From: Candidatus Didemnitutus sp.
GTDB lineage: Bacteria; Verrucomicrobiota; Verrucomicrobiia; Opitutales; Opitutaceae
Reading direction: 5' to 3'
Assembly (NCBI GenBank): GCA_019634575.1
Contig: JAHCAY010000001.1
Location: 2,232,001-2,296,000 of the forward strand
DNA length: 64,000 nucleotides
Shown here one piece after another: positions 27,107 through 36,675 of this stretch. A program made the position numbers and the translations under genes. Each line of letters opens with the position of its first letter. The first letter of the stretch is position 1. The notes under the pieces were generated by a model. It ran no database searches. It worked only from the letters and a program-made list of their open reading frames with translations, and had not been told where the DNA came from.

Positions 27107-28327
27107 TCAGCTCGCCTTCTTCGCCAGCGCGCCGCGGATGATGTCGGTGGCGAGCGAGAGGTGCTCCGGGGTCGCGATGAGAGGCGGGAGGAGGCGGATC
27201 GTGTTCAGGCCCGCGATCGGGCAAAGCAGGCCGCCGTCACGCAGGAGTGGCAGGTAGGGCGCGGGATCGCCGGTGAGGCGCAGACCGAGCATGTAGCCGC
27301 GACCGCTGACCCCGAGGACTTGCTGCGGGAATTCGACGGCGAGTTGCTCGAGCTGGGCCTTCCACGCCGCGCCGTTGGCGGCGACCTTGGCGATGAGGTT
27401 GTCGCGCTCAAGGACCTCGAACACCGCCAGCGACGCGGCGCACGCGAGCGGCGAGCCGCCGAAGGTCGTGCCGTGCGAACCCGGCGTGAAGAGCTCGGCG
27501 TGTTTCTCCGCGGCCCAGATCGCGCCCATCGGGTAGCCGTTGGCGATGCCCTTGGCCATGCCGATGACGTCGGCGCGGACGCCGGAGTGCTGGAACGCGT
27601 AGAACGCGCCGGTTCGGCCAAAGCCACATTGCACCTCATCAAGCATGAGGAGCAGGTTGTGCTTGTCGCAGAGCTGGCGCAGGCCCCAGAGGAATTCGTC
27701 CGTGCACATCGTGACGCCGCCCTCGCCCTGCACCGTCTCGATCATGATCGCGGCAGTCTGATCGTCGATCAGATCGGCGAAGCTCTGAACGTTGTTGATC
27801 TCGCCGGCAGCGAAGCCGGGGAGCAACGGGCGGAAGCCTTTCTGAATTTTCTCCTGCGGTGTCGCGCTCATGCCGCCGTAGGTGCGGCCGTGGAAGGCGT
27901 TTTTCGCGACGAGGATCTTGTAGCACTTGCCCTCTTCGCCGGACTTCCGGATGCCGTGGAGGCGCGAGAGCTTGATCATCGCCTCGTTGGCCTCGGTGCC
28001 GGAGTTGCAGAGGTAGACGCGGCCCGGGCCGGCTTGCTGCACGATGCGCCGCGCGAGTTCGCCGTAATTCGGATTGCGGTAGAGATTCGAACAGTGGATC
28101 AGCTCGCCGGCCTGGCGGCGGATGGCTTCGACCCAAACCGGGTGACAGTGGCCGAGCGCATTGACGGCGATGCCGGAGGCGAAATCGAGATACTTCTTGC
28201 CGGTGTCGTCCCACGCCCAGACGCCCTCTCCTCGCACGAGCGTGAGCGGGGACTTCGCGTAGTTTTTCATCACATACGCGTCGTAGAGCTCAGCGGCGTT
28301 GGTGCGGACAATGGAGGGCTGGTTCAT
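27107..28327 (-). CDS. argD: Acetylornithine aminotransferase
   Basis: A 406-residue class III PLP aminotransferase converting N-acetylglutamate semialdehyde to N-acetylornithine. Motifs: NYAKSPLTLVRGEGVWAWD, FASGIAVNALGHCHP, the PLP-phosphate segment NSGTEANE, LMLDEVQCGFGRTG, and MAKGIANGYPMGA with the Schiff-base Lys259. The last third has GRGYMLGLRL. It sits 61 bases after argB on the same strand. Related succinylornithine or GABA aminotransferases share the fold, but the arg context makes ArgD clear. Confidence 0.96.
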   Translation of the reverse strand: MNQPSIVRTNAAELYDAYVMKNYAKSPLTLVRGEGVWAWDDTGKKYLDFASGIAVNALGHCHPVWVEAIRRQAGELIHCSNLYRNPNYGELARRIVQQAGPGRVYLCNSGTEANEAMIKLSRLHGIRKSGEEGKCYKILVAKNAFHGRTYGGMSATPQEKIQKGFRPLLPGFAAGEINNVQSFADLIDDQTAAIMIETVQGEGGVTMCTDEFLWGLRQLCDKHNLLLMLDEVQCGFGRTGAFYAFQHSGVRADVIGMAKGIANGYPMGAIWAAEKHAELFTPGSHGTTFGGSPLACAASLAVFEVLERDNLIAKVAANGAAWKAQLEQLAVEFPQQVLGVSGRGYMLGLRLTGDPAPYLPLLRDGGLLCPIAGLNTIRLLPPLIATPEHLSLATDIIRGALAKKAS

Positions 28328-28388
28328 GTGAAAACGAAATCAGACAATCGCGCCGCGCGGCGCACTCCCAAAATCGGGGCCGACCGTA

Positions 28389-29270
28389 TCAGCCGTGCAC
28401 AATTTCCGTGCCCACGCCCTTGTCGGTGAAGATTTCGAGCAGGAGGCTGTGCGGCATGCGACCGTCGACGAAGTGGACGCGTTGGACGCCTTCCTGAAGC
28501 GCACGGACCGCGCTGGCGACCTTCGGGCGCATGCCCTTGTCGATGACGCCCTTCTTTTTCAGGCCGTCGACGTCGCTGACTTTCAGCGTGGAAATGAGCG
28601 CCGCGGGATTCTTCGGGTCGGAGAGCAGGCCGGGCACGTCGCTCATGTAGACGAGGCGGCGGGCGCGGAGCGCGGAGGCGACGCGGCCGGCGGCGGTGTC
28701 GGCGTTGATGTTGTAAGGTTTGCCGTCGAGGCCTTCGGCGACCGGGGAGATGATCGGCATGAAGCCGTCGGCGATCTCCTTCTTCACGAGCTTCACCTTC
28801 ACTTCGGTGACGTCGCCGACGTAGCCGAGGTCGCAGGGGTTGCCGTCGTCGTCGACGGTGAGCTTCTGACAAACGAGGACGCTGTCGCCGGGCAGACCCT
28901 TCGGACGGGCCTTCACCGTGACGAGCGTGTCGCAGACATCCTTGTTCACGATCTCGTCGAGGGTCTTCTTGACGATGGCGATCGTCGCTTCGTCGGTGAC
29001 GCGGAGTCCGTTGATGAAATTCGCCTTCAGGCCAGAGGCGTCCATCGCCTTCGAGATGGCTTTGCCGCCGCCGTGGACGACGACGACGTTGATGCCGACC
29101 GCAGCGAGGAAGGCGAGGTCACCGGCGACGCGGAGGCGGACGGTCGGGTCCGGGTCGTCCATGAAGCTGCCGCCGTATTTGACGACGAAGGTCGAACCGC
29201 GGAAATCCTGGATGTAAGGCAGCGCCTCGAGGAGGACGCGCGCCTTGGCGATGTATTCTTGAACGTCCAT
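28389..29270 (-). CDS. argB: N-acetylglutamate kinase
   Basis: A 293-residue amino-acid kinase phosphorylating N-acetylglutamate, the second step of arginine synthesis. Motifs are VVKYGGSFM at the N-terminus, [21 protein letters not shown] (substrate site), [12 protein letters not shown] and the C-terminal segment GGM-type [14 protein letters not shown] with VHFVDGR. The N-terminal extension ([20 protein letters not shown]) is of the kind found in hexameric, arginine-feedback-inhibited ArgB enzymes, so allosteric inhibition by arginine is likely. It follows the ornithine decarboxylase gene by 29 bases and so may be co-transcribed with the polyamine genes. Confidence 0.96.
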   Translation of the reverse strand: MDVQEYIAKARVLLEALPYIQDFRGSTFVVKYGGSFMDDPDPTVRLRVAGDLAFLAAVGINVVVVHGGGKAISKAMDASGLKANFINGLRVTDEATIAIVKKTLDEIVNKDVCDTLVTVKARPKGLPGDSVLVCQKLTVDDDGNPCDLGYVGDVTEVKVKLVKKEIADGFMPIISPVAEGLDGKPYNINADTAAGRVASALRARRLVYMSDVPGLLSDPKNPAALISTLKVSDVDGLKKKGVIDKGMRPKVASAVRALQEGVQRVHFVDGRMPHSLLLEIFTDKGVGTEIVHG

Positions 29271-29299
29271 CAGAAGCGGGGAGCCGGCAGCGCGGGGCG

Positions 29300-30439
29300 T
29301 CAGCGATTCTCGTGCGCAACCTTCGCGGGCGGCATGCCGTTGAAGTAGGTCGCGCTGGCGTGGCTGTAGGCGCCGATGTTGACGCTGTAGACCAAGTCGC
29401 CGCGTTCGAGGTCGGGCAGATTCTCGGCCATCGAGACGACGTCGAGCGCATCGCAGGTCGGGCCGAACACGGCGCAGAGCGAGGTCGGGCCTTTCTTGAA
29501 GGCCTTCACGGGATACTTGCAGTGGTCGAAAATGACGCCCGAGTAAGTGTGGTAGACGCCGTCGTTGATGTAATAGCTCGTCTTGCCGTCGCGCACGGCC
29601 TTGCCGATGACGGAGGCAACGGAGGTGCCGGAAACCGCGGCGAGGAAACGGCCGGGCTCGGCGATGATCTGAATGTCCTTCGGGAAAAGGCGTTCGAGCT
29701 CGGTGTTGATGACCTTCGCCAGCTCGTGGAACGGACGCACGGATTCGTCGTAGGGCGCGGGAAAACCGCCGCCGATGTCGACGAGGTTCATCTTCGTGTA
29801 GCCGCGGTCGCGGGCTTCTTGGAAGATGTTGGCGGTGAGTTGGAGCGCCTGGACGTAGTTTTCGAAGTTGGTCGTCTGGCTGCCGACGTGGAAGCTGATG
29901 CCTTCGACGGTGAGACCGACGCGGTCGGCTTCGAGGATGAGGTCGACGGCTTCGCCGGGATGCGCGCCGAATTTCGAGGAGAGCTCGACCATCGCGCCGG
30001 TGTTCGGGACCTTCAGGCGCAGGGCGAGGCCGGCGTTGGGCGCGTGCTTCTTGATCTTGTGGATCTCTTCGCGGTTATCGAAGGTGACGAGCGGCTTGTA
30101 TTTGTTGAGCTGCTCGAGCGTGTCGGTCGGCTTCGTCGGGTTGGCGTAGATGATCTTGTCCCAGATCCACTGCTGGCGCTGCTTCGCCGGCATTTTTTTG
30201 ATGTTCTGGTAGACGATCATGAACTCCGGCATCGAGGCGACGTCGAAGCTCGCACCCTCTTCGAAGAGGGTGCGAACGATCAGCGGATCGGGGTTCGCCT
30301 TGACCGCGTAGTAGGCCTGCACGCGGGGCAGGTGTTTGCGGAACTCCCGGTAGGCTTTGCGGAGGGCATCGTGGTCGATGATGAACAGCGGGGTGCCGTG
30401 TTGCTTGGCCAGTTTCTGCAGCCGGGAGTTCGTGATCAT
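29300..30439 (-). CDS. Type III (alanine-racemase-fold) ornithine decarboxylase
   Basis: A 379-residue fold-type III PLP decarboxylase, probably making putrescine from ornithine. PLP-binding Lys47 lies in [10 protein letters not shown]; other motifs are [26 protein letters not shown], and the dimer-interface active-site Cys329 in [11 protein letters not shown]. The C-terminus reads ATYFNGMPP, like eukaryotic-type ornithine decarboxylases. Diaminopimelate and carboxynorspermidine decarboxylases share the fold, but the GPTCDxLD loop and context favour ornithine; some relatives also take lysine. ATG 30439 is preferred because the frame upstream lacks similarity. It lies 19 bases downstream of homospermidine synthase and directly before argB, so substrate supply and use are encoded together. 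Confidence 0.9.
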   Translation of the reverse strand: MITNSRLQKLAKQHGTPLFIIDHDALRKAYREFRKHLPRVQAYYAVKANPDPLIVRTLFEEGASFDVASMPEFMIVYQNIKKMPAKQRQQWIWDKIIYANPTKPTDTLEQLNKYKPLVTFDNREEIHKIKKHAPNAGLALRLKVPNTGAMVELSSKFGAHPGEAVDLILEADRVGLTVEGISFHVGSQTTNFENYVQALQLTANIFQEARDRGYTKMNLVDIGGGFPAPYDESVRPFHELAKVINTELERLFPKDIQIIAEPGRFLAAVSGTSVASVIGKAVRDGKTSYYINDGVYHTYSGVIFDHCKYPVKAFKKGPTSLCAVFGPTCDALDVVSMAENLPDLERGDLVYSVNIGAYSHASATYFNGMPPAKVAHENR

Positions 30440-30458
30440 GGCGGCGTGGAGCGCGTCG

Positions 30459-31910
30459 TTACCCAGCGTCGGTGACGAGGAAGTTCTTGAACTGCCACGG
30501 ATCCTTCGTGTCGAGGTCGGGCTTGTTGTATTTCGCGAACGTGGTGTCGCGGCCCTTGAGCGGAGTCCAGTCGTAGGCCTGGGAGATCCACTTGCCGAGG
30601 TAGGGCTTCGAGATCTTGAGGACGTAGTCGTGCGGCATCTGGTCGGGAACGACGACGCCTTCATTGGGGTTCTCGATCATCCACATCGTCGCGGCGACCA
30701 CGGAAATGGCGACCTGCATCGTGGTGGCGTTCTGGTGCGGGACCAGGCGGCGGGACTCCTGGATGCTGAGGTCGGAGCCGACCCACCAGGAGTTGTATTC
30801 GTGGCCCATGATGAGCGCGCCGAGCACGTCCGCACCGTCCGTGATCTCGTCGTTCATGATGCGCTGATTTTCGTTCAGTTTGTAGTTGTAGCCGCGCATC
30901 TCATTGAGCGACGAGATGGCCTCGTCGCACGGGCAGTAGGCGTAGTGCATCGTCGGGCGATAAACGGCCTTGCCGTTCTTCCAGACGGTGAGCGCGTCGG
31001 AGATGGTGAAGGCCTCGCCGTGACGGACGACCATGCCTAGCGTGGTCCAGTTCGGGACGAAGGAGCGGACCCAGACGTTGATACCCATCTGCGCGAGGCA
31101 GATTTGGTTCTTCGGGCCTTCCTTGTGGGTGAAGGCGTGCTTCGGGAGGGTCTTCTCGTGCGTGCCCCAGCCCATTTCGGCGGTGGTGGTGCCTTCCTCG
31201 CGGAAGCCTTCGATGGACCAGGTGTTGACGAATTCGTCGACCTGCTTCGGCTGGTCGGTGATCTGCGTGTCGCGCTCGGAGCAGTGAATGACCTTAACGC
31301 CGAGTTCCTGGGCGAGCTCATTGAATGTGCCGGCCGCGATGAGCGCGGCGATTTTCTCCGCGCGCTTGCCCTTGGCTTTGCCGTCGGCGATGAGCTTGTT
31401 GCCGATGTCGATGAGGCCTTGTTTGACGAAGTGCGAGATGAGGCCGGGGTTCGCGCCGTGTTCGATGACGGCGGTCGGGCCCTTCTCCTTCCACTTCTTG
31501 GTCATGCGGCGCAGATTCATGTGGCGCCAGTAAAGGGTCTTCTCCGTCGGGTGGCTGCCGGACTTGTAGGGGTCCCAGAGCTCGGTCGAGGTGTTGATGT
31601 AGCGCACGCCGTTGTCGTGGCACCACTGGAGGATCTCGCACGCGTCGATGTTCCAGGCGAGGTCGACGATGATGTCGCCGGGGCCGACGTATTTCGCGAG
31701 GATCGCGGCCATGTTATCTTCGGTCACGCGATCGTTGACGTAGCGGACGCCCTTCTTGATCCACTTCGCCAGCTTCTCCTTCTTGTCCACGAAATCCATC
31801 ACGGTGACGTTTTTCGCGGGCACCTTGAGGTGCTTGAAGAGGATCGGCAGCGTGCACTCGGCGACTGCGCCGTAACCGACGAAGAGGATCTTGTTGTTGA
31901 ATTGAATCAT
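30459..31910 (-). CDS. hss: Homospermidine synthase
   Basis: A 483-residue NAD-dependent enzyme that condenses two putrescines to sym-homospermidine. The N-terminus has the nucleotide-binding start ILFVGYGAVAE. Family-specific segments run through the protein: VIEHGANPGLISHFVKQGL, IHCSERDTQ, EFVNTWSIEGF, MGWGTHEK, YRPTMHYAYCPCDEA, a SLNEM segment, SWWVGSDLSIQESRR and the C-terminal PYLGKWISQAYDWTPLKG. These match bacterial homospermidine synthases of the saccharopine-dehydrogenase-like superfamily rather than carboxyspermidine dehydrogenase, which is shorter. ATG 31910 fits the nucleotide-binding start. It forms a two-gene unit with the decarboxylase; its promoter should lie in 31911-32124. 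Confidence 0.95.
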   Translation of the reverse strand: MIQFNNKILFVGYGAVAECTLPILFKHLKVPAKNVTVMDFVDKKEKLAKWIKKGVRYVNDRVTEDNMAAILAKYVGPGDIIVDLAWNIDACEILQWCHDNGVRYINTSTELWDPYKSGSHPTEKTLYWRHMNLRRMTKKWKEKGPTAVIEHGANPGLISHFVKQGLIDIGNKLIADGKAKGKRAEKIAALIAAGTFNELAQELGVKVIHCSERDTQITDQPKQVDEFVNTWSIEGFREEGTTTAEMGWGTHEKTLPKHAFTHKEGPKNQICLAQMGINVWVRSFVPNWTTLGMVVRHGEAFTISDALTVWKNGKAVYRPTMHYAYCPCDEAISSLNEMRGYNYKLNENQRIMNDEITDGADVLGALIMGHEYNSWWVGSDLSIQESRRLVPHQNATTMQVAISVVAATMWMIENPNEGVVVPDQMPHDYVLKISKPYLGKWISQAYDWTPLKGRDTTFAKYNKPDLDTKDPWQFKNFLVTDAG

Positions 31911-32124
31911 GGTGCTGAGCGTTGGTTGAAAAAGGGGGCGGAAGCGGTGGCGAAGCGGAGAATTCACGCGACGCCGCGCGGGAGGAAAATCAGGGCGACT
32001 CTTTTTTTGCGTGCCCGGGAGTGCAAGTGAATTTGCGTCACGCTTGTGCGACGCGCGGACTCGGAAGGTCAGCTGGATCGCCACGCGCGCGTGGTCGCGC
32101 GCGCGAGCGACAACTGAGGCGCGC

Positions 32125-33357
32125 TCACTCGCTCTTGTTGTAGTTCACGTAACCTTCCGTGAGGTCGGTCGCGAGGAGACGGTAGCCGGCTTTGCCGAGA
32201 TGCAGATCGATGGTGATGGTGAAGCGGCGCTGCTTCACGATTTCCTTCCACTTCGGTTTCAGCTCGGGGTGCGGCTTGCCGGCGGTCATCGCGGGCGTGT
32301 CGTTGTAGCGGATGTCGAGCTTGGCCTCGACGAGCTTCGCGCCGGAGTAGCCGGCGGCGTCGGCGAGGCGGCCCCAGTTCGGGTCTTCGCCATACCACGA
32401 CGACTTCACGAGGAGGGAATTGCCGATGGCGCGGGCGCACTTCTCGGCGTCCTCGGCGGACGCGGCGCCTTGCACCTTAACCTCGATCACCTTGGTGATC
32501 TTCTCGCCGTCGGAGACGATCTTGTCGGCGAGGATATCGCAGGCTTTCCACACGGCCTCGGCGAAGAGGACGCGCAGCTCGCGCGGGCTCTTGTCGCCGA
32601 CGGAGACGCCGGAGTGGCCATTGGCGAGCATGAGGACGGTGTCGTTCGTGCTCATGTCGCCGTCGACCGTGATACAGTTGAACGTGCCGTTGACCGCCTC
32701 GGTGAGCGTCTTCTGGAGGAAGCTGCGTGGGACGGAAAAATCGGTCGCGAGGAACGCGAGCATCGTCGCCATGTTCGGCTGGATCATGCCCGCGCCTTTG
32801 GCAAAGCCGGCGACGGTGTGCTTCTTGCCGTCGTAGGTGAAGGAGACCGTGACGGTCTTGGCCTTCGTGTCGGAGGTGAGGATGGCGTCGGCGGCTTTTT
32901 TGCCGTGCGCGGGCGTGCGGCCCTTTTCGGTGACGGAGCGCTCGAGGCCCTTGATCACGCGATCCATCGGGAGCGGCTGGCCGATGCGGCCGGTCGAGCA
33001 GACGAAGAACGCGTGCGGTTTCTGGTTGAGCGAGGCGGCGGCGCGCTGCGCCATCGTCTGCGCGTCCTTCAGGCCCTCGGGACCGGTGCACGCGTTGGCG
33101 TTGCCGGAGTTGGCGATGAAGCCGTGGAACGGGCCGCCTTCCTCGAGATTCTTCTGGCACAACAGCACCGGGGCGGCCTTGACGGCGTTCTTGGTGAACG
33201 TGCCGGCGGCAGTGCATGGGCGCAGCGAGTAAACGAGCGCGAGATCGAGTCGCTTGAGGTCGTTTTTCTGGCGGATGTCGCAAGCGACGCCCGCCGCCTC
33301 AAATCCAGGAACGTCCGTGATACCTGCACTATCCGGCGTAACGGTGAGTTGGGTCAT
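32125..33357 (-). CDS. argJ: Bifunctional glutamate N-acetyltransferase / amino-acid acetyltransferase (ornithine acetyltransferase)
   Basis: A 410-residue enzyme that transfers the acetyl group from N-acetylornithine to glutamate, recycling it and releasing ornithine. It is made as a precursor that self-cleaves; the site is in KGAGMIQPNMATML, with Thr198 as the nucleophile of the beta chain. Other motifs: NSGNANACTG, FVCSTGRIGQPLPMDRV and TVDGDMSTNDTVL. It lies 15 bases after argC, so the two form an operon. Whether it also uses acetyl-CoA (bifunctional) cannot be told from the sequence, but no separate argA or argE is in the window. Confidence 0.96.
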   Translation of the reverse strand: MTQLTVTPDSAGITDVPGFEAAGVACDIRQKNDLKRLDLALVYSLRPCTAAGTFTKNAVKAAPVLLCQKNLEEGGPFHGFIANSGNANACTGPEGLKDAQTMAQRAAASLNQKPHAFFVCSTGRIGQPLPMDRVIKGLERSVTEKGRTPAHGKKAADAILTSDTKAKTVTVSFTYDGKKHTVAGFAKGAGMIQPNMATMLAFLATDFSVPRSFLQKTLTEAVNGTFNCITVDGDMSTNDTVLMLANGHSGVSVGDKSPRELRVLFAEAVWKACDILADKIVSDGEKITKVIEVKVQGAASAEDAEKCARAIGNSLLVKSSWYGEDPNWGRLADAAGYSGAKLVEAKLDIRYNDTPAMTAGKPHPELKPKWKEIVKQRRFTITIDLHLGKAGYRLLATDLTEGYVNYNKSE

Positions 33358-33372
33358 TTTTGTTGTGTATGC

Positions 33373-34404
33373 TTAAAGCAGTCCGGCGGTTTCCGGGAAA
33401 CCGAGCCAGAGATTCATGATTTGCACGGCTTGGCCGCTCGCGCCCTTCACGAGGTTGTCCTCGGCGGAAGTGATCACGAAGTTGCCCGTGCGAGTGTCGT
33501 GCACGGCGGAGAGGTCCACGCGATTCGTGCCGGTGACATAGGCCGAGTCGGGCGTCTCGCCTGTCGGCAAAATGGAAACGAACGGCCGACCCGCGTAGGC
33601 GGCGCGCCAAGCGGCGTAGACGGCGTCGATCGTGGCGCCGGCCGCGGCGGGCACAGTGATCGTGGTGAGGATGCCGCGGCGCATCGGTGCGAGGTGTGGG
33701 TTGAACTGGAGCACCACCGGTGCGCCAGAGCGCAGCGCGAGCTGCTCCTCGATCTCGGAAAGATGGCGGTGCTTGATGAGGCCGTAAGCCTTCGCGCTCT
33801 CGGCGCGTTCGCAGTAGAGATAGGCTTCCTCGGCTTTCTTGCCGGCGCCGGAGACACCGGAGAGGGAATTCGCGACGATGTGCTGGCGCGAGACGAGTCC
33901 AGCCGCGAGCAGCGGAGCGAGCGGGAGGATGATGCTCGTCGGATAGCAGCCGGGCGCGGCGGCGAGCTTGATCTCGGTTTTCCACTTCGGATCCGTGAGC
34001 TCGGGAAGAATGTAGCGCGCGTGCGGGAGCAACTCGGGCGCGTGGTGGTGGCCGTAGTATTTCTCGTAGGTCGCGAGATCGGCGACGCGGAAGTCGGCGG
34101 AGAGATCGATGACCTTGCGACCGGCGGGAACGAGCGCCTTGGCAAAGTCCGCGGCGGCGCCGTGCGGCAGCGCGAGGAACCACAGGCCGATGTCGTCGCG
34201 CGCGGCGAGTTCGGCCGCGTCGGAGCCGATGAACTTCAGCGTGTCGGCCGCGGTGCCGCGCAACGCCGGGATCACGCTCGAGAGCGGCTTGCCCGCGTGT
34301 TGGCGTGAGGTGACCGCCGCCAGAGTGACGTGCGGATGGCCCAGGAGGAGTTTAACGAGAACTTCGCCGGAGTAACCCGACGCGCCGACAATGCCGACTT
34401 TCAT
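33373..34404 (-). CDS. argC: N-acetyl-gamma-glutamyl-phosphate reductase
   Basis: A 343-residue NADPH enzyme for the third arginine step. The N-terminal Rossmann motif is VGIVGASGYSGEVLVKLL, the catalytic Cys153 is in AAPGCYPTS, and LPHGAAADF, VIDLSADFR, SLSGVSGAGKKAEEAYLY and HRHLSEIEEQL are family motifs. It is type 1 length. The gene follows the rpsI terminator, so it starts its own transcription unit with argJ. Confidence 0.97.
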   Translation of the reverse strand: MKVGIVGASGYSGEVLVKLLLGHPHVTLAAVTSRQHAGKPLSSVIPALRGTAADTLKFIGSDAAELAARDDIGLWFLALPHGAAADFAKALVPAGRKVIDLSADFRVADLATYEKYYGHHHAPELLPHARYILPELTDPKWKTEIKLAAAPGCYPTSIILPLAPLLAAGLVSRQHIVANSLSGVSGAGKKAEEAYLYCERAESAKAYGLIKHRHLSEIEEQLALRSGAPVVLQFNPHLAPMRRGILTTITVPAAAGATIDAVYAAWRAAYAGRPFVSILPTGETPDSAYVTGTNRVDLSAVHDTRTGNFVITSAEDNLVKGASGQAVQIMNLWLGFPETAGLL

Positions 34405-34449
34405 CTAATGGAGGGGGACTAAATGGGAACGTGAGGGATGTTCGCAAAT

Positions 34450-34477
34450 AAAAACGGGGTGCTTTGCGGCACCCCGT
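34450..34477 (-). terminator. Rho-independent terminator after rpsI
   Basis: A 9-bp stem (34454-34462 with 34469-34477) and 6-base loop, with an A/T run giving four to five Ts on the minus strand. It separates the ribosomal-protein pair from argC-argJ. Confidence 0.85.
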
Positions 34478-34506
34478 TCGTGAATGAAAACCTCTTCGAC
34501 CAGCGA

Positions 34507-34905
34507 TTAGCGCTTCGAGAACTGGAAGCGCTTGCGGGCGCCCGGCTGGCCGGCCTTCTTGCGCTCTTTTTCGCGCGGGTCACGGGTGAGGTGACCAGCC
34601 TTCTTGAGCGTGACGCGGAGCTCGGAGTTGAACTTCAGCAGCGCGCGGGCGATGCCGTGGGCAACCGCGCCGGCTTGGGCGCTGATGCCGCCGCCAGCGA
34701 TGTTGGCGACGACGTCGAACTTGTCCTTCACGTCGGCGGTCGCGAGCGGACCAGCGGCGCGGCGGGCGAAGTTGTCGTGTTTGAAGTAGGCGTCGAAGTC
34801 GCGGCCGTTGGCCGAGAGCTTGCCGGAGCCGGCGACGAGGCGCACGCGGGCGGTGGAGGTCTTGCGACGGCCGGTGCCGATGAAAACGGTGGAGTCAGCG
34901 CTCAT
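34507..34905 (-). CDS. rpsI: 30S ribosomal protein S9
   Basis: A 132-residue protein with [14 protein letters not shown] near the N-terminus and the invariant basic C-terminus ending KRFQFSKR, which reaches the P-site tRNA. Internal motifs include [19 protein letters not shown] and [14 protein letters not shown]. It lies 8 bases after rplM in the universally conserved L13-S9 operon order. Confidence 0.98.
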   Translation of the reverse strand: MSADSTVFIGTGRRKTSTARVRLVAGSGKLSANGRDFDAYFKHDNFARRAAGPLATADVKDKFDVVANIAGGGISAQAGAVAHGIARALLKFNSELRVTLKKAGHLTRDPREKERKKAGQPGARKRFQFSKR

Positions 34906-34913
34906 GGATCAGA

Positions 34914-35336
34914 TCAAAGCTTGATGGGGTTCTGCGCGGCGTGCGGGTGCTCGGCGCCCGGGAACACGCGGAGCTTGGTCAGCATCTTCGCGGCGAGGCG
35001 GTTCTTCGGGAGCATGCCCTTGACGGCCTGCATGATGATGAAATCGGGCTTCTTCGCGCGGACGTCGGTGAGTTTGCGGTATTTCTCGCCGCCGACGAAG
35101 CCGGAGAACGACATATACTCGGTCACTTCTTCCTTCTTGCCGGTGAGGACGACCTTGCTCGCGTTGATGACGATGACGAAGTCGCCGGTATCGACGTGCG
35201 GGGTGTAAGTGGCCTTGTTGCGACCACGGATGATGTTGGCGACTTTAACTGCGAGACGGCCAAGAACCTGCCCCTCGGCATCGATCAGATACCACTTGGG
35301 CTGGACTGTCTCTTTTTTGGCCAGATAGGTTTTCAT
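34914..35336 (-). CDS. rplM: 50S ribosomal protein L13
   Basis: A 140-residue early-assembly ribosomal protein. Motifs: KWYLIDAEGQVLGRLA, VINASKVVLTGKK, AVKGMLPKNRLAAKML and the C-terminal LRVFPGAEHPHAAQNP. ATG 35336 gives the standard length; the upstream open frame is spurious. It is the first gene of the rplM-rpsI operon. Confidence 0.98.
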   Translation of the reverse strand: MKTYLAKKETVQPKWYLIDAEGQVLGRLAVKVANIIRGRNKATYTPHVDTGDFVIVINASKVVLTGKKEEVTEYMSFSGFVGGEKYRKLTDVRAKKPDFIIMQAVKGMLPKNRLAAKMLTKLRVFPGAEHPHAAQNPIKL

Positions 35337-35441
35337 TGCGGAAAGAGGCCCAAGGGAAAGACTCCGCCCTACCCTGTCAACACCCAAGCTTTCACATTTT
35401 CGGCGCGAGACGACGCGGAGCGGGTTTCGGGGCCTAATCGC

Positions 35442-36176
35442 TCAAAATTCGTAGCTTGCGGCAAGGCTGAACCAAATCTTGCCGCCGGGCGACGCTTCGC
35501 CGGGCGACCAAAACGGCCGCGCGCCGTCCGTCCCGGCATAGTGCAAACCCGCCGTGACCACGGTCTGACCGCCGATGCGATACGGCAGCGTCAAGTCGAT
35601 GCCATGATAGCTGTAGGAGTCCTCGATGCGCGGCCCTCCGAGCTCCGGCAGCACGTTGTCCGCCTCGACCGCTCCGACATAGAGGCGGTAATTCAGAAAG
35701 GCGCCCCAGTCTTTCAGCGCATATTCGCCGCCGTAGCCTAGCTCGCCCATGTCCGCCCGGCGGCTCACGTCGCGCGTCACACTGGCCGTCACGCGACCGG
35801 GCCCCGCCGGGAAAGAAAAAGATGCCGCCACCTCCCCCGCGTGCGCCGGATGTCCCTCGTAGGCGTCGGCGAGGTGATAATGCGTAACCTGCAAACCGAG
35901 CGTCGGGCCGGATTCGCCGAAGGTGTGCGTGTATGCCGCCAGCACGCCGAATTCACTCCAACGCCGCGCCGTGAAAGGCACATTTACCCATGCGCCGAAC
36001 TTCCACTCCTCGTTCGCCAACCACGCCCCCTGCCGCACCGAGGCGCCCGCGCGTTCGATGCCGCGGCGCACGAACTTCGACTCGATCGTCCCGTCCACGC
36101 TGCGCGTCCACTCGCCGTCCGCGGCGCCGAGGCGAGCGGCGAACAGAGCCAACACCAAGGCGATCAGGCGGCGCAT
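35442..36176 (-). CDS. Putative outer-membrane beta-barrel protein
   Basis: A 244-residue protein with a signal peptide (MRRLIALVLALFAARLGAADG). The mature part alternates polar and aromatic residues in amphipathic strands (FGAWVNVPFTARRW, LGLQVTHYHLADAY, GRVTASVTRDVSR, AFLNYRLYVGAVEADN) and ends in SLAASYEF, the terminal Phe expected for BAM-dependent barrels. The arrangement recalls TorF-type or MipA/OmpV-like small porins of unknown substrate. It is divergently transcribed from the DUF423 gene. No specific function can be assigned. Confidence 0.7.
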   Translation of the reverse strand: MRRLIALVLALFAARLGAADGEWTRSVDGTIESKFVRRGIERAGASVRQGAWLANEEWKFGAWVNVPFTARRWSEFGVLAAYTHTFGESGPTLGLQVTHYHLADAYEGHPAHAGEVAASFSFPAGPGRVTASVTRDVSRRADMGELGYGGEYALKDWGAFLNYRLYVGAVEADNVLPELGGPRIEDSYSYHGIDLTLPYRIGGQTVVTAGLHYAGTDGARPFWSPGEASPGGKIWFSLAASYEF

Positions 36177-36225
36177 GGAGCAAAGGAAGGTTGGTTTTCG
36201 ACGCCTTGTCGACACACTCGTTCCC

Positions 36226-36612
36226 ATGACCGGCTCCACTCGCTTCATCACGCTCACCGCCGCGTTCCTCGGCTTCCTCGGCGTCGCGCTCGGCGCGTTC
36301 GGCGCCCATGCCCTGAAACCCACGCTTGAAGCGCACGGCTCGGTCGAAACGTGGAAAACCGCTGTGCTATATCAGCTCGTCCACGCCGTCGCGCTGCTCG
36401 CGCTCGCCGGCTGGCGCGACGCCCACGCGGGCGCCAGCGGACGCGTCGCGGCGCTGTGGGTGGCGGGTGTCGTGTTTTTCTCCGGTTCGCTCTATTGGCT
36501 GGCGCTCGGCGGCCCGAGGTTTCTCGGACCGGTCACGCCGCTCGGCGGCGTGGCTTTCCTCACCGGCTGGGCGCTGCTCGCGTGGCAGGCGTGGAGGCGA
36601 CCGGCCGCGTGA
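36226..36612 (+). CDS. DUF423 integral membrane protein
   Basis: A 128-residue protein with four hydrophobic segments. The family hallmark GVALGAFGAHALKP lies after the first segment, followed by W-x-TAVLYQLVHAVALLALA and FSGSLYWLALGG, then TPLGGVAFLTGW. Homologues are widespread small inner-membrane proteins of unknown function. ATG 36226 gives the usual length. It is followed by the nucleotidyltransferase gene after 63 bases. Confidence 0.9.
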   Translation: MTGSTRFITLTAAFLGFLGVALGAFGAHALKPTLEAHGSVETWKTAVLYQLVHAVALLALAGWRDAHAGASGRVAALWVAGVVFFSGSLYWLALGGPRFLGPVTPLGGVAFLTGWALLAWQAWRRPAA

Positions 36613-36675
36613 CGACGCGCGCCTTGCACTGGCCTTGAAAGGGCGCACGCTGGGCCGCACCGGCTCCGCCGCGCC

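Noticed and set aside
30459..31910. Carboxyspermidine dehydrogenase, with the neighbouring decarboxylase as carboxyspermidine decarboxylase
   Set aside because: The 483-residue length and multiple segments match homospermidine synthase, and the decarboxylase has the GPTCDxLD loop of ornithine decarboxylases.
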